From contig JAWCLZ010000004.1 of NCBI GenBank assembly GCA_038850275.1, positions 1 to 64,000 on the forward strand: a stretch of 64,000 nt of DNA. The letters are read 5' to 3'. Below are positions 9,217 through 17,029 of this stretch, piece by piece. The DNA is from JAWCLZ01 sp038850275 (GTDB lineage Archaea > Halobacteriota > JAWCLZ01). Under the pieces are notes generated by a model. The model saw nothing but the letters and a program-made list of their open reading frames with translations. It did no database searches and was not told the origin of the DNA. Both the position numbers and the translations under genes were made by a program. Numbering within the stretch: position 1 is the first letter of the stretch; every line of letters starts with the position of its first letter.

Positions 9217-9492
9217 TTATTCCTCAAGTTTCATTTCAATTGCCTTTTTAGGACACTCGTGGGCGCAAATTCCACAGCCTTTACAGTAATCAAGGTTTAC
9301 ATCGTAATGGGTTGAAAGTTCTATTCTTGAGCTATCAGGGCAGTAAATCCAGCATAGCATGCATTTATTGCACTTCTCAGGATTGGTAACTGGTCTATAG
9401 GTTCTCCAGCCACCTGTTTTATTAACAATAGCTGTACCTGGTTTATCTATATATGCACCAATTGGAAGCTCCTTCCATCCCTTCAAACTCAT
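9217..9492 (-). CDS. porD: Pyruvate:ferredoxin oxidoreductase, delta (ferredoxin) subunit
   Basis: 91 residues with two 4Fe-4S motifs: CNKCMLCWIYCPD and CKGCGICAHECPK. It carries electrons from the catalytic subunits to ferredoxin. The N-terminal GWKELPIGAYIDKPGTAIVN matches PorD proteins. Start ATG 9492 overlaps the end of porG by four bases. Confidence 0.94.
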   Translation of the reverse strand: MSLKGWKELPIGAYIDKPGTAIVNKTGGWRTYRPVTNPEKCNKCMLCWIYCPDSSRIELSTHYDVNLDYCKGCGICAHECPKKAIEMKLEE

Positions 9493-10031
9493 ATAACCAC
9501 TGTCTCCTTATAGGCTCTTTCAACGATCTCAACATTTTTTTCACCGATTTTGCCAATGAATTTCTTCAGCACTAGTTTCTTAACGGTTTCGAGCTTTACC
9601 ACCTCGGTTGCTTTTATAAAGGCACCTATCATAGCGGTGTTCGTTATTGGAGCACCAACTACTTCTAATGCAATTTTCTGTGCATCTAGCACAGCTAGTT
9701 TTTTCACGTTTAACTTTTCTCTAATGCGATTGCTATCTCCACTTGCCACTATTACCAAGCCATTTGTTTTCAATCCACTGGTAACATCGACAACGTGTAG
9801 CAAGCTTTCATCCAGCACCATAACAACATCGGGATTTTTAATAATTCCTCTAATTGGAATTGGCTTATCGTCAAGTCTAGCAAATGCCATAACTGGCGCT
9901 CCTCTTCGCTCAGGTCCAAATAGAGGAAATGACTGCCCATATCTTCCCTCTACCACATTTGCTTCAGCTAGTATTTCAGCTGCAGTAACTGCTCCCTGTC
10001 CACCTCTACCGTGCAATCTTATTTCAAGCAT
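9489..10031 (-). CDS. porG: Pyruvate:ferredoxin oxidoreductase, gamma subunit
   Basis: 180 residues. The family signature at the N-terminus is EIRLHGRGGQGAVTAAEILA, followed by GRYGQSFPLFGPERRGAPV and, further on, VDVTSGLKTNGLVIV. In four-subunit PORs this chain corresponds to the gamma domain of the homodimeric bacterial enzyme. It starts nine bases after the upstream CBS gene, supporting a single operon in which the two CBS proteins are made first. Confidence 0.93.
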   Translation of the reverse strand: MLEIRLHGRGGQGAVTAAEILAEANVVEGRYGQSFPLFGPERRGAPVMAFARLDDKPIPIRGIIKNPDVVMVLDESLLHVVDVTSGLKTNGLVIVASGDSNRIREKLNVKKLAVLDAQKIALEVVGAPITNTAMIGAFIKATEVVKLETVKKLVLKKFIGKIGEKNVEIVERAYKETVVI

Positions 10032-10040
10032 TCTATCTCC

Positions 10041-10511
10041 TCAAGATTTCTTCCACTCTTGCTTAGAAAGCCAGTCTTGAAATTCTTGATATTGCGCTAG
10101 AAATCGACTCATTTCAATCGCTGCTTTTTCCTTGTCAACTTCTCTAATTATATCTCTAATTGAAATAACGCCAACTGGAAATAGGTCGCTTTCTTGATAA
10201 AAAACATAGAGCTTGCGCTTTTTCTTCTCCCGCATTATATTCACTACTTCTTCGATCGGGGTCTCTGGAGTTATCTTCACATCTACTTTGCTCATAACTT
10301 CCTTTGCAAGGGTTTTCTCAACGAGTTTTTTACCGAAGATTTTAATGATATCACTATCTTCTACCACTCCTGCGGTTTTCTTAGTTGGATCAAAAACATA
10401 TACCCCGTGGACTTCTTCTTCAACCATTATCCTCGTTATATCGCTCAGTTTGGTATCAGGTGAAACTGAGACAACGCCGGTTGACATTATATCCTTTGCC
10501 TTTTTAGTCAT
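10041..10511 (-). CDS. Tandem CBS-domain protein in the por operon (1)
   Basis: 156 residues made of two CBS repeats and nothing else: KAKDIMSTGVVSVSPDTKLSDI with VVEDSDIIKIF, then AKEVMSKVDVKITPETPIEEV with GVISIRDIIREV. CBS pairs bind adenine nucleotides or SAM and gate partner proteins. The gene overlaps its upstream paralog by four bases and precedes porG by nine, so an energy- or cofactor-sensing role tied to pyruvate oxidoreductase is a reasonable inference, not proven. Confidence 0.85.
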   Translation of the reverse strand: MTKKAKDIMSTGVVSVSPDTKLSDITRIMVEEEVHGVYVFDPTKKTAGVVEDSDIIKIFGKKLVEKTLAKEVMSKVDVKITPETPIEEVVNIMREKKKRKLYVFYQESDLFPVGVISIRDIIREVDKEKAAIEMSRFLAQYQEFQDWLSKQEWKKS

Positions 10512-10927
10512 CTTCCTCTACCCTCTTTAAGCGAAGTTTCCTTAACTAGTTCCAGCAGTATATCTGTTACCGAGAGCACGCCAACTGGAAGCTTGTCCCT
10601 CAAATCATTGAAAATAAATAGTCTGCGAACTTTTTTAGTGCGCATTAAATTCACCGCTTCTTCCAGTGTAGTTTCCTTGGTTATGCCTATGATTTTTTTA
10701 CTCATCACTTCTCTCGCTTTGACCTTTTCCAGTTTTTTCTTTCCAACTACCTTAAGAATATCAGTATCAGTCACCACCCCGCGCTTTCCAGTTCTAGGGT
10801 CGTAGATATATACGCTTGAGATATTTCGGGAGTACATTTTCCTAGCAATTTCATCCAACCAAGCATCTGGAGGAAAGGAAAGTACCCCTGTTGTCATTAC
10901 ATCAACCACATCTTTTCTCACAACCAT
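10508..10927 (-). CDS. Tandem CBS-domain protein in the por operon (2)
   Basis: About 139 residues from ATG 10927, which has GAAGGGGAA upstream; the reading from 10975 adds a non-conserved leader. Two CBS repeats are visible (VVDVMTTGVLSFPPDAWLDE with TDTDILKVVG; AREVMSKKIIGITKETTLEE with VLSVTDILLELV). It is a clear paralog of the next gene, with the same two-repeat plan, and is the first gene of the por operon. Both copies retain a (T/S)D near the end of each repeat, typical of nucleotide-binding CBS modules. Confidence 0.83.
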   Translation of the reverse strand: MVVRKDVVDVMTTGVLSFPPDAWLDEIARKMYSRNISSVYIYDPRTGKRGVVTDTDILKVVGKKKLEKVKAREVMSKKIIGITKETTLEEAVNLMRTKKVRRLFIFNDLRDKLPVGVLSVTDILLELVKETSLKEGRGR

Positions 10928-11014
10928 CTTTCGTTCCCCTTCTATGTATTTTATACGAAAGAGCCAATACGACATTAATGATTAATACTTAACAATACTT
11001 AATATTTGCCATGG

Positions 11015-11452
11015 ATGCAAGAGCTCTATATCAGGCAATTTGAGTTAACCGACCTAGAAAGAATATATGAGATAGAGTGCGCTTCCTTCAAATATCCCTG
11101 GGCCAAAGCAGACTTCACATATTATTACCTTACCACTAGCGGGTTTTTCGTTGCAGTTATAGATAATTTTATTGTAGGATTCATAGTCGCTATGATTCCA
11201 TTTCCAGATAGAGGCCATATTCTCAATTTAGCTGTAGACCCTGAATACCGCTACCTTGGAATTGGTAAAGCACTTGTAAATTACGTAACTGCAAAATTCA
11301 AAAGCAAAGGGGTTAGAAAAATATGGCTTGAAGTCAGAGTCTCAAATATCGGCGCGAGAACATTTTATAAAAAGCTTGGATTTAAAGAGGAAAAAATTTT
11401 AAGGAACTACTATTTCACTGAAGACGCAATTGTAATGGTAAAAGAAATTTAG
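11015..11452 (+). CDS. rimI: Ribosomal-protein/N-terminal acetyltransferase (GNAT, RimI type)
   Basis: About 145 residues with a GNAT fold: FELTDLERIYEIECASF at the start (RimI-like), HILNLAVDPEYRYLGIGKAL as the acetyl-CoA loop (V-x-x-x-x-R-x-x-G-I-G), and VRVSNIGARTFYKKLGFKEE. The archaeal homolog acetylates protein N-termini. ATG 11015 is preferred over TTG 11006. It converges with the nmd3-like gene, their ends overlapping by four bases. Confidence 0.85.
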   Translation: MQELYIRQFELTDLERIYEIECASFKYPWAKADFTYYYLTTSGFFVAVIDNFIVGFIVAMIPFPDRGHILNLAVDPEYRYLGIGKALVNYVTAKFKSKGVRKIWLEVRVSNIGARTFYKKLGFKEEKILRNYYFTEDAIVMVKEI

Positions 11453-12486
11453 CTAGGAAGAACAAAAATCCCCATCGACGTTTTAACTACGGAAATCTCG
11501 CTTCCGCTACTTGCTTTTAAAAATTTCGGGCGAGATAGGTAAACTGGCGAGAATGTATCAGGATCGAGAATTTGAATCTCAGTCTCACTTGCAACTATGA
11601 GCACGGTTTTTTTCCGGTCAGCTTTTGAACCGATTTTTGCAATATTCTTAAGTTCATCCCTCTGCTTGATATATCTACCCCCAGTTCTAAGATCTATGCC
11701 GATGAGCTGTTTATCTAGCTTTTTTACTTCCACCACATCTCCATTTATAACTACAATATCTCCTTTTAAAAATTCTGGAAGGCGAATGGAATAGGTAACT
11801 CTAAACATCTCTCTACCCTCTCTTCTTCCCATCAATTTTGGGGACTGGGAAAGTTTGCCTCCCATTTGCTCAGCAATTGCCTTCGAAATTTGCTTGCCAG
11901 CTGCTAAAGTGCCTATGTATAGGTCTAAGCCTTCTTCAACTTCTTTTTCATCGCTAATAAAAGCCAGTTCATCACCACTTTGCATAAGCCTTTGAATGGC
12001 ATTGAAAGCAATTTTCCTAGCGTGAGCAAGTTCCTCCTTGGTTGGTATTCTGCGGTCTCCTCGAATTTGAATTATGGCACTGTAATATTTAGCTGCAATT
12101 CTACTGCATCGCTCGCAGGCATCTCGCTTAATGCGCACCTTTATACTAATCTGCTCGCTTACTCTTTTATCCTTCAAATCAGCGCTAATTTTCACATCAG
12201 CTTTCCAAGTATAGCGGTCAATCCTCTCTGGATATATTTCAATTTGCGCATTTCGAGCCTCGCCATCTATCCTCAATTCCTCTTTAACTGCTTTTTCGAT
12301 AGCCTCGCTTAAGCTCGCCTCTTTCCATTTATTCATTCTATAAACAGCATTGCACTGAGGGCAAATTTTTATCTCAATTAAACTAGGGGCTTTAAAGAGC
12401 TTCTTTTGAGCAAGATAGCAGTTAGCACATACACCTAGGCCTTCATATGGTTTTCCACACTTTGGACAAAATCTTGTTTTAAGCAT
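11449..12486 (-). CDS. Nmd3-like 60S/50S ribosome-associated protein
   Basis: 345 residues. The N-terminus has the Nmd3 zinc-binding arrangement: FCPKCGKPYEGLGVCANCYL, then ICPQCNAVY, then CERCSRIAAKYYSAIIQIRG. In eukaryotes NMD3 is the large-subunit export adaptor; archaeal proteins cover the N-terminal and central domains and presumably act on the large subunit. The C-terminal part after SIRLPEFLKGDIVVINGDVV is an OB-like beta region. The upstream intergenic space holds a possible small mobile element. Confidence 0.85.
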   Translation of the reverse strand: MLKTRFCPKCGKPYEGLGVCANCYLAQKKLFKAPSLIEIKICPQCNAVYRMNKWKEASLSEAIEKAVKEELRIDGEARNAQIEIYPERIDRYTWKADVKISADLKDKRVSEQISIKVRIKRDACERCSRIAAKYYSAIIQIRGDRRIPTKEELAHARKIAFNAIQRLMQSGDELAFISDEKEVEEGLDLYIGTLAAGKQISKAIAEQMGGKLSQSPKLMGRREGREMFRVTYSIRLPEFLKGDIVVINGDVVEVKKLDKQLIGIDLRTGGRYIKQRDELKNIAKIGSKADRKKTVLIVASETEIQILDPDTFSPVYLSRPKFLKASSGSEISVVKTSMGIFVLPS

Positions 12487-12520
12487 TGCGAGAATAAATA
12501 TGGTTGAGCTATAGTTAAAT

Positions 12521-12678
12521 TTTTTATGGAAAAAGTGTAATGGCTAAGACGATGTCTGACGTGAACCGAAGACGGCATTATAGGAGCGTTGGATGCGAAA
12601 ATGTCAATGCAGATAAACTAGGTAACAATTACAATATGTGTCTAGGTCAAATTAGCCATTACATTTTTATGGAAAAAG
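12521..12678. mobile_element. Possible MITE-like element with 11-bp terminal inverted repeats
   Basis: GTAATGGCTAA at 12537-12547 is the exact reverse complement of TTAGCCATTAC at 12652-12662. These ends enclose about 104 bases. Immediately outside them lies a perfect 15-base direct repeat, TTTTTATGGAAAAAG, at 12521-12535 and 12664-12678. Inverted ends plus flanking direct repeats is the layout of a non-autonomous transposon with a target duplication. No transposase is recognisable inside. Other explanations are a structured RNA or coincidence in AT-rich DNA. Confidence 0.4.
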
Positions 12679-12734
12679 ATATGAAAAATATGCAAATTTT
12701 TGATACAAAATACAAAATAAAATTTTTTAAAAGC

Positions 12735-12889
12735 CTATACCAATTGTTCTGTCGTGCCTGAAATTAATATTGCCATTCTTAGCTCCTGCATTTCATCCAA
12801 GCTTTTTGTTAATTTATCTTATCTAGCAATTTTAGGCCTATATCGAGTTTATTACAAAATGCAAAAAAAAGATTAACTGCCAAATCCAA
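12735..12889 (-). pseudogene. Possible decayed small gene
   Basis: Two adjoining reading frames give protein-like sequence: from about 12889, LAVNLFFAFCNKLDIGLKLL and so on to a stop, and, after a one-base-type frame change, KSLDEMQELRMAILISGTT ending at 12735. Together they would form a ~50-residue amphipathic helical protein. I do not recognise the family. The rest of the space between 12678 and 12948 is AT-rich and shows nothing else. Confidence 0.3.
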
Positions 12890-12947
12890 TGTTCAAATAA
12901 TCATTCAATCAAGCTAGTCTCATCCCGCGTTTTAAATAATAAAATCA

Positions 12948-13238
12948 TTATAATCTATAAAGCTGCGCATGTGGGATACCATTTATCCACAGCACATTTT
13001 GTTTCTCAATTAAACCTTTTTCAAGAGCACAAGCCACAGCTCTCTCTCCAAATAAATTTGCAACCGTTGCGCTTTCAAGTGCCTTAATCACTTCGCTAGT
13101 ACTGGCAATCTTACCCTTGTAGAATCGCTCTGAAATCTCGATCTCTAGCTCTCCCTCGCAAATTTTCATCCCAAGGATCTCTTTATCGCATACTGCTACT
13201 AAGATATGATCTTGAGTTTTATAGATCTTTAAATACAT
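12948..13238 (-). CDS. DUF424 family protein
   Basis: 96 residues, the usual length of this small archaeal family. It begins MYLKIYKTQDHILVAVCDKE and contains ISERFYKGKIAS, then ANLFGERAVACALEKGLI and a C-terminal INGIPHAQLY, the conserved end of DUF424. The family is widespread in archaea and of unknown biochemical function. It is monocistronic here. Confidence 0.8.
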   Translation of the reverse strand: MYLKIYKTQDHILVAVCDKEILGMKICEGELEIEISERFYKGKIASTSEVIKALESATVANLFGERAVACALEKGLIEKQNVLWINGIPHAQLYRL

Positions 13239-13414
13239 CTTGAATTATTATCTTTCGACCTATATATAAGTATTATGAGAGTTATAATATTTTGGCATAA
13301 TACAGCTAATATAAGCATGCAAAAACTTAACCGCTTGAGAGGTGCACCACTTTTATAATCGAAAAAAGGAACAAATTATAAGATGTTAAGATGTTAACAA
13401 GCCTCGTGAGGTAG

Positions 13415-13626
13415 ATTTTAATCAGCAGACTAAGCGAATGGCGAGAAGTAACTCAAAAGCAAAAGATGGCAATATCTCGCTATAGGATATCTGAGACCTC
13501 CAAGCCATTACCACAACTAATCCCTACCAGGCTAATAGATGAACTTGAGAGAGTAAATGCTTTCTCGAAAAAGGAGCCATTACGAGGGAAGAATACCAAA
13601 GAATAAAAGAAAAACTGTTACAGTAA
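13415..13626 (+). pseudogene. Remnant of a gene with a C-terminal SHOCT-like domain
   Basis: The frame from 13415 is open without a start codon and reads protein-like (SEWREVTQKQKMAISRYRIS, then PLPQLIPTRLIDELERVNA). At about 13559 the homology moves to another frame that reads FLEKGAITREEYQRIKEKLL and stops at 13626. That last piece is a textbook short C-terminal (SHOCT) helix pair preceded by L-x-x-V-N. At least one indel separates the two halves and the N-terminus is missing. Function of the original protein is unknown. Confidence 0.5.
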
Positions 13627-13658
13627 TATCTAAACATACTAGGTCTCGACCAACTGCT

Positions 13659-13808
13659 TTATAGCTCTAACTTGGCTAGCCGAACAATGTCGGGTGCCAA
13701 AGATAGCGATTGAGTTTCTTCAAGTATGATCACATCTTCAAGTATGATCACGATATTGAAAGTATCATTTTGATTCCAACTCTTAGCGTCAAATTCAACA
13801 CCTATTTT
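13659..13808 (-). pseudogene. Small open remnant with an in-frame 18-base duplication
   Basis: The frame is open from 13808 to the stop at 13659 and reads like protein (IGVEFDAKSWNQNDTFNIV and ETQSLSLAPDIVRLAKLEL), with no ATG. An 18-base tandem duplication at 13717-13752 repeats six codons as VIILED-VIILEE, keeping the frame. It could be a small gene starting at the GTG within the duplication, or the tail of a lost gene. It converges with the SHOCT remnant. Upstream, 13239-13414 is AT-rich with nothing recognisable. Confidence 0.3.
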
Positions 13809-13823
13809 TCACAAGTTTAATGA

Positions 13824-13939
13824 TGCGGGGAGTGAGATTTGAACTCACGAACCCCTACGGGACAGGACCCTCAATCCTGCGCCTCAAGTCAAAGGAGAAC
13901 TGGGTTTCTCCTTTATTGACCTGGCTTGGCAATCCCCGC
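13824..13939 (-). tRNA. tRNA-Leu(GAG) with a ~31-nt insertion (probable intron) in the D-loop
   Basis: Acceptor strands are at 13933-13939 (5') and 13825-13831 (3'), 7 bp, with discriminator A at 13824. The anticodon arm is CAGGA-TTGAGGG-TCCTG (13863-13879), anticodon GAG at 13870-13872; a long variable arm and a normal T-arm (GTGAG/CTCAC) follow. The D-arm would be normal (GCC...GGTCAA...AGGC) but for about 31 extra bases at 13885-13915. These contain a perfect 9-bp hairpin, AAAGGAGAA/TTCTCCTTT with a 6-base loop. The flanks can pair GTCAA/TTGAC with a 3-base bulge, a relaxed bulge-helix-bulge. Exact splice points cannot be fixed by eye. Confidence 0.88.
13885..13915 (-). other. Probable non-canonical tRNA intron in the D-loop
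   Basis: Removing these bases restores a standard archaeal leucine D-arm. The insertion folds into a 9-bp stem (13891-13899 with 13906-13914), and the adjoining exon bases extend the helix through TCAA/TTGA with a TAA bulge on one side and a small bulge on the other. Splicing by the archaeal EndA endonuclease would remove it. Boundaries are uncertain by one or two bases. Confidence 0.65.
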
Positions 13940-13977
13940 TTTATATTTATTTTAAAGCTTTTGCCTTAGAAAGCTTT

Positions 13978-14793
13978 TCATTCAATTGCTTTTAAGCACT
14001 GATTTAATTCTTTGGCTTTTTGCTTTAAAATATCTACGGCTCGTGTTACAAGTTCAGTTATTGTGAGAGACCCATCTGTTTCCAAGCTAAATACATATGA
14101 ATTTTTATCCTCTTCCACTTTTATTGCTCCAAATTCGCATGCTTCTTCGCAGAGTTTGCATAGGGAGCATTCCACTTCATTGATCACCTTAAGCTCGCCA
14201 TTTAAAGTTAGAATTTTCCGCGGGCATTCATTAACGCAAGCGCCACAGGCATCGCATTTTTCAGAAATTGTAATTTTAGGTAGGTTTTTATAGCCGCACG
14301 CTACAGTTGGCTGCCATTTAGCGTGATCCTTCCCCTGCCCCAGTCTAGCTATTGCTTCAAGCACAATTTTTTGAGGCGGTAGCTTTATTCCATTTTTAAC
14401 TGGGTAATCTTTGAGTTCCACTATTGGGATATTAGGATCAGCTGGTACAACTTTAGGATCGCTTGACTGCAGGTCACCAGAATAAACTATCCTAGGTCCT
14501 TCGGCGCTTAGTGTTAAGGAAACTTGGCACTGCGGGCAGCCGTTTTCACATTCGCATTCATTGGGAAAGCGATAGCTATCGAGATCTGATTTTAGTGGTA
14601 TTAAACCAATTCGTAGGGCTAAAATTTCATCAAATAATATCGAGGTATTCTCGTAGATATTCACTTCATCGATCGCTAGAGTTGGAACTTCAGCGATCAT
14701 GCTTCTCCTCAATGCATTTGCAAATGCAGGGATTACACCTGAGAGGATGAATTTAATGCTTCGCTCTTCTAAAATCAAAATCTTTATCTCCAT
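13978..14793 (-). CDS. rpoD: DNA-directed RNA polymerase subunit D with two 4Fe-4S motifs
   Basis: 271 residues. The N-terminal part is the alpha-like dimerisation domain (FILSGVIPAFANALRRSMIA) and the body includes a CECENGCPQC zinc-like site (residues ~80-89). An inserted ferredoxin-like domain has Cys at about 180, 183, 186, 190 and 209, 212, 215, 219 (CDACGACVNECP and CSLCKLCEEACE), so both cluster sites are intact. Subunit D forms the D-L assembly platform of the polymerase. It follows rps11 by 12 bases in the S13-S4-S11-RpoD order conserved across archaea. Confidence 0.96.
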   Translation of the reverse strand: MEIKILILEERSIKFILSGVIPAFANALRRSMIAEVPTLAIDEVNIYENTSILFDEILALRIGLIPLKSDLDSYRFPNECECENGCPQCQVSLTLSAEGPRIVYSGDLQSSDPKVVPADPNIPIVELKDYPVKNGIKLPPQKIVLEAIARLGQGKDHAKWQPTVACGYKNLPKITISEKCDACGACVNECPRKILTLNGELKVINEVECSLCKLCEEACEFGAIKVEEDKNSYVFSLETDGSLTITELVTRAVDILKQKAKELNQCLKAIE

Positions 14794-14805
14794 CTTAACA
14801 CTCCT

Positions 14806-15195
14806 CTAGACTCTTCTACCTCTCTTTCCACCTGGTGCTCTTGTGCCATCGTGGGGAATTGGAGTTACATCTTCGATTCTGCCAATTTTAAGTCCTGCTC
14901 GGGCAAGTGCTCGAATTGCAGCTTGAGCTCCAGGGCCTGGACTTCGATGTCTGTTTCCTCCAGGGGCTCTAACCTTAATGTGCACTCCAACTATGCCTTT
15001 GTTTTTAGCTTCTTCTGCTACCCGCATTGCCATTTGCATCGCTGCGTAGGGAGAGCTTTCATTTCTATCTTCCTTTACCACCATGCCGCCAGAACACTTA
15101 GCTATTGTTTCAGCTCCAGTTTGGTCTGTAATTGTTATGATGGTATTGTTAAATGATGAGAATATATGGGCAATGCCCCATTTTCCCTCTACCAT
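14806..15195 (-). CDS. rps11: 30S ribosomal protein S11
   Basis: 129 residues. Family-specific stretches include WGIAHIFSSFNNTIITITD at the N-terminus and a C-terminus IEDVTPIPHDGTRAPGGKRG, which is the universal S11 tail. It binds the platform of the small subunit. It starts two bases after the rps4 stop and is therefore translationally linked to it. Confidence 0.97.
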   Translation of the reverse strand: MVEGKWGIAHIFSSFNNTIITITDQTGAETIAKCSGGMVVKEDRNESSPYAAMQMAMRVAEEAKNKGIVGVHIKVRAPGGNRHRSPGPGAQAAIRALARAGLKIGRIEDVTPIPHDGTRAPGGKRGRRV

Positions 15196-15197
15196 CT

Positions 15198-15764
15198 TTA
15201 CTCCTCCTTCGCTTCTGCTTGTTTCTCAGAGGCAGATGCGACTTCTTGAACTGTCTCGAGCTTTATTGGCGAGCCCGTGGAGTATGAAATCGCGGTTTCT
15301 TCTACTTTTGGTACCATATAGCTAGGTATCGTAATTTTTCGTCGGCTAACTGATATGTGGCCATGCACTATGAGCTGCCTTGCTTGTTTTATAGTTCTCG
15401 CCAGCCCCTGACGGTACACTTGGGTTTGGAGTCTTCGCTCCAGGATGTCTTCTACTTTCAGTGCGAGGATGTCATCGAGGGTTGCATTTTGTTTAAGTAT
15501 ACCCATTCTCTGCAGCTTTGCTAGTATATTTTTTGATTCTAATTCCGCTGTTGTATTTTGTTCCCCTTTTGCTGTGCTTAGTTCAGCTAGAAGTTCTCTG
15601 GCTTTCCTTCTATATTTTCTTAGAATGCTTTCAGCCTTCCAGAGTTCTCGCTTATTCCGAAGGCCATATTTCTTGATGAGTTCAACTTCTTCTGTAATTC
15701 TAGAGATCTGCCAGGGATGACTTGGTCTTTCATATTGCTTCCTTGCCTTGCCTGGGTATCCCAT
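15198..15764 (-). CDS. rps4: 30S ribosomal protein S4
   Basis: 188 residues with the archaeal/eukaryotic S9e-like N-terminus (MGYPGKARKQYERPSHPW) and the S4 RNA-binding domain at residues ~105-165 (RRLQTQVYRQGLARTIKQAR then LIVHGHISVSRRKITIPSYM). A charged tail rich in Glu and Ala ends the protein. It lies between rps13 (14-base gap) and rps11 (2-base gap). Confidence 0.97.
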   Translation of the reverse strand: MGYPGKARKQYERPSHPWQISRITEEVELIKKYGLRNKRELWKAESILRKYRRKARELLAELSTAKGEQNTTAELESKNILAKLQRMGILKQNATLDDILALKVEDILERRLQTQVYRQGLARTIKQARQLIVHGHISVSRRKITIPSYMVPKVEETAISYSTGSPIKLETVQEVASASEKQAEAKEE

Positions 15765-15778
15765 TTTTTAGGCCTCCT

Positions 15779-16345
15779 TTATTTCTCTTCCTTGCCTTTC
15801 TTTTCCTCGACTTTCTTCTTCTCCGCTTCAGAAACTCTCTTTCTAGCGACCCCAACTATAGCGCCTGTTCTCCCGGTCGAGCGAGTCCTCTGCCCTCTAA
15901 CTTTTTGTCCCATTTCGTGACGTATTCCTCTGTAGCAGCGTATTTTTTTCATTATATTGAGGTCTTCTCTCAAAGATAGTATTAGATCAGCGCCGATCAT
16001 ATGCTTGCTTTCACCAGTGTAAAAGTCTCTTTGGCGGTTCATCGTCCATTCTGGGAATTGATTCTCTATATCGTCGATCACTGTTTTAATGCGATTTATT
16101 TCATCAGTGCTCAGCTTTCCCAGTGTAGCGTGAGGATTAACCCCAGCTTTAAGTGCGATAGCTTTTGCCATCCGCCTGCCAATGCCTTTGATACCTGTTA
16201 AAGAGTAGAGCACTGACTTTTTGCCTTCGAGATCTGTATTGGCTATTCTAATTATATGCTTTATTCCTTCTTCGGGCTCCTTAATGGTGACTTCAGCTGT
16301 GTCCTCCTTTTTTCCTTTAGTTTCTTTCACTTTTGGTTTTGTCAT
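15779..16345 (-). CDS. rps13: 30S ribosomal protein S13
   Basis: 188 residues, longer than the ~150 usual in archaea. The core (residues ~28-165) has IIRIANTDLEGKKSVLYSL, then GIKGIGRRMAKAI and the C-terminal RGIRHEMGQKVRGQRTRSTG. Extra charged tails extend both ends: a Lys/Glu-rich leader of about 27 residues and a Lys/Glu-rich tail. First gene of the S13-S4-S11-RpoD group; its promoter should lie in 16346-16400. Confidence 0.96.
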   Translation of the reverse strand: MTKPKVKETKGKKEDTAEVTIKEPEEGIKHIIRIANTDLEGKKSVLYSLTGIKGIGRRMAKAIALKAGVNPHATLGKLSTDEINRIKTVIDDIENQFPEWTMNRQRDFYTGESKHMIGADLILSLREDLNIMKKIRCYRGIRHEMGQKVRGQRTRSTGRTGAIVGVARKRVSEAEKKKVEEKKGKEEK

Positions 16346-16731
16346 GTATCCTCAACCTAATTTACTCTCAAGACACACTAGGAGACGCTGAGGAAGGGTT
16401 TTCCTTTACTCTCATAATTGGCATTTTGCCTCAAAATCTTTTTATAACTCTTGTGCGTCTGAAGAGTTATTTCCCAATTATTAGTTACTCCCATATATTT
16501 ATCCTTTACTAATTTTTTTAAAAATAATTTTATAAAATGAAGAAGTTTTAACTTAGGCATATTTCAAGTTGCTTTTGGGATAGACTGCATCTTGACATCA
16601 TTAAAGATATTCAATAAGAAATGAGCTTTCGCATCCACAATTCTATAATATCCAAAGTTGAGAATTGAGAATGAGTATTGTATGATGTTACAATACTATT
16701 CCGAGGAAATGAGATATGCCACTAGTTATTT
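16346..16731. other. Intergenic stretch without a supported gene
   Basis: AT-rich sequence upstream of rps13. On the minus strand 16564-16701 is an open frame without a start codon that reads somewhat protein-like (LNFGYYRIVDAKAHFLLNIF) and could be another remnant. A 60-codon reading frame at 16378-16560 (minus) shows no family resemblance. The S13 promoter must be in the part nearest 16346, but no TATA element can be assigned with confidence. Confidence 0.4.
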
Positions 16732-16910
16732 CTTGACTATTACGAGTTCTTCATCGCTAACGCGCTCAGGTCTTCCCTCTAAGATGTCATAACCCTGCAG
16801 GCATTCCTCGCAGATAAAAGCCCAGTTGCCAGTTTTACCAACTTTAAATGCATCGCTTTGATAAGCTTGGCTCCGCACTTCGTGCAGCGATATACCACCA
16901 CTTCAACCAT
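16732..16910 (-). pseudogene. Small zinc-ribbon protein broken by one frameshift
   Basis: From ATG 16910 the first 13 codons read VEVVVYRCTKCG. Near 16872 the sense moves to another frame and continues SQAYQSDAFKVGKTGNWAF, then ICEECLQGYDILEGRPERV, ending LVIVKK at the stop 16732-16734. The joined product, about 58 residues, has a CxxC...CxxC zinc knuckle, with one pair in each frame. A single missing base after GG would repair it. It may be a sequencing error, a real mutation or (least likely) programmed frameshifting; no slippery run is present. Confidence 0.65.
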
Positions 16911-17029
16911 CCAGATTCACCTCCCAAATGCTTGTCGGGGCTTGCTATATAATCCTTTGCCCTATTTTCCTCTCCAGCTAGAAAACTTTAAAAGAATGTA
17001 TATGAATAATAATGAAAAGTGGTCTTAAA

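Noticed and set aside
12540..12761. 73-codon plus-strand frame over the putative MITE
   Set aside because: Starts inside the inverted repeat and runs through low-complexity AT-rich DNA; no family resemblance.
16378..16560. 60-codon minus-strand frame upstream of rps13
   Set aside because: Lys/Leu-rich start in AT-rich DNA, no recognisable domain; overlaps the expected S13 promoter region.
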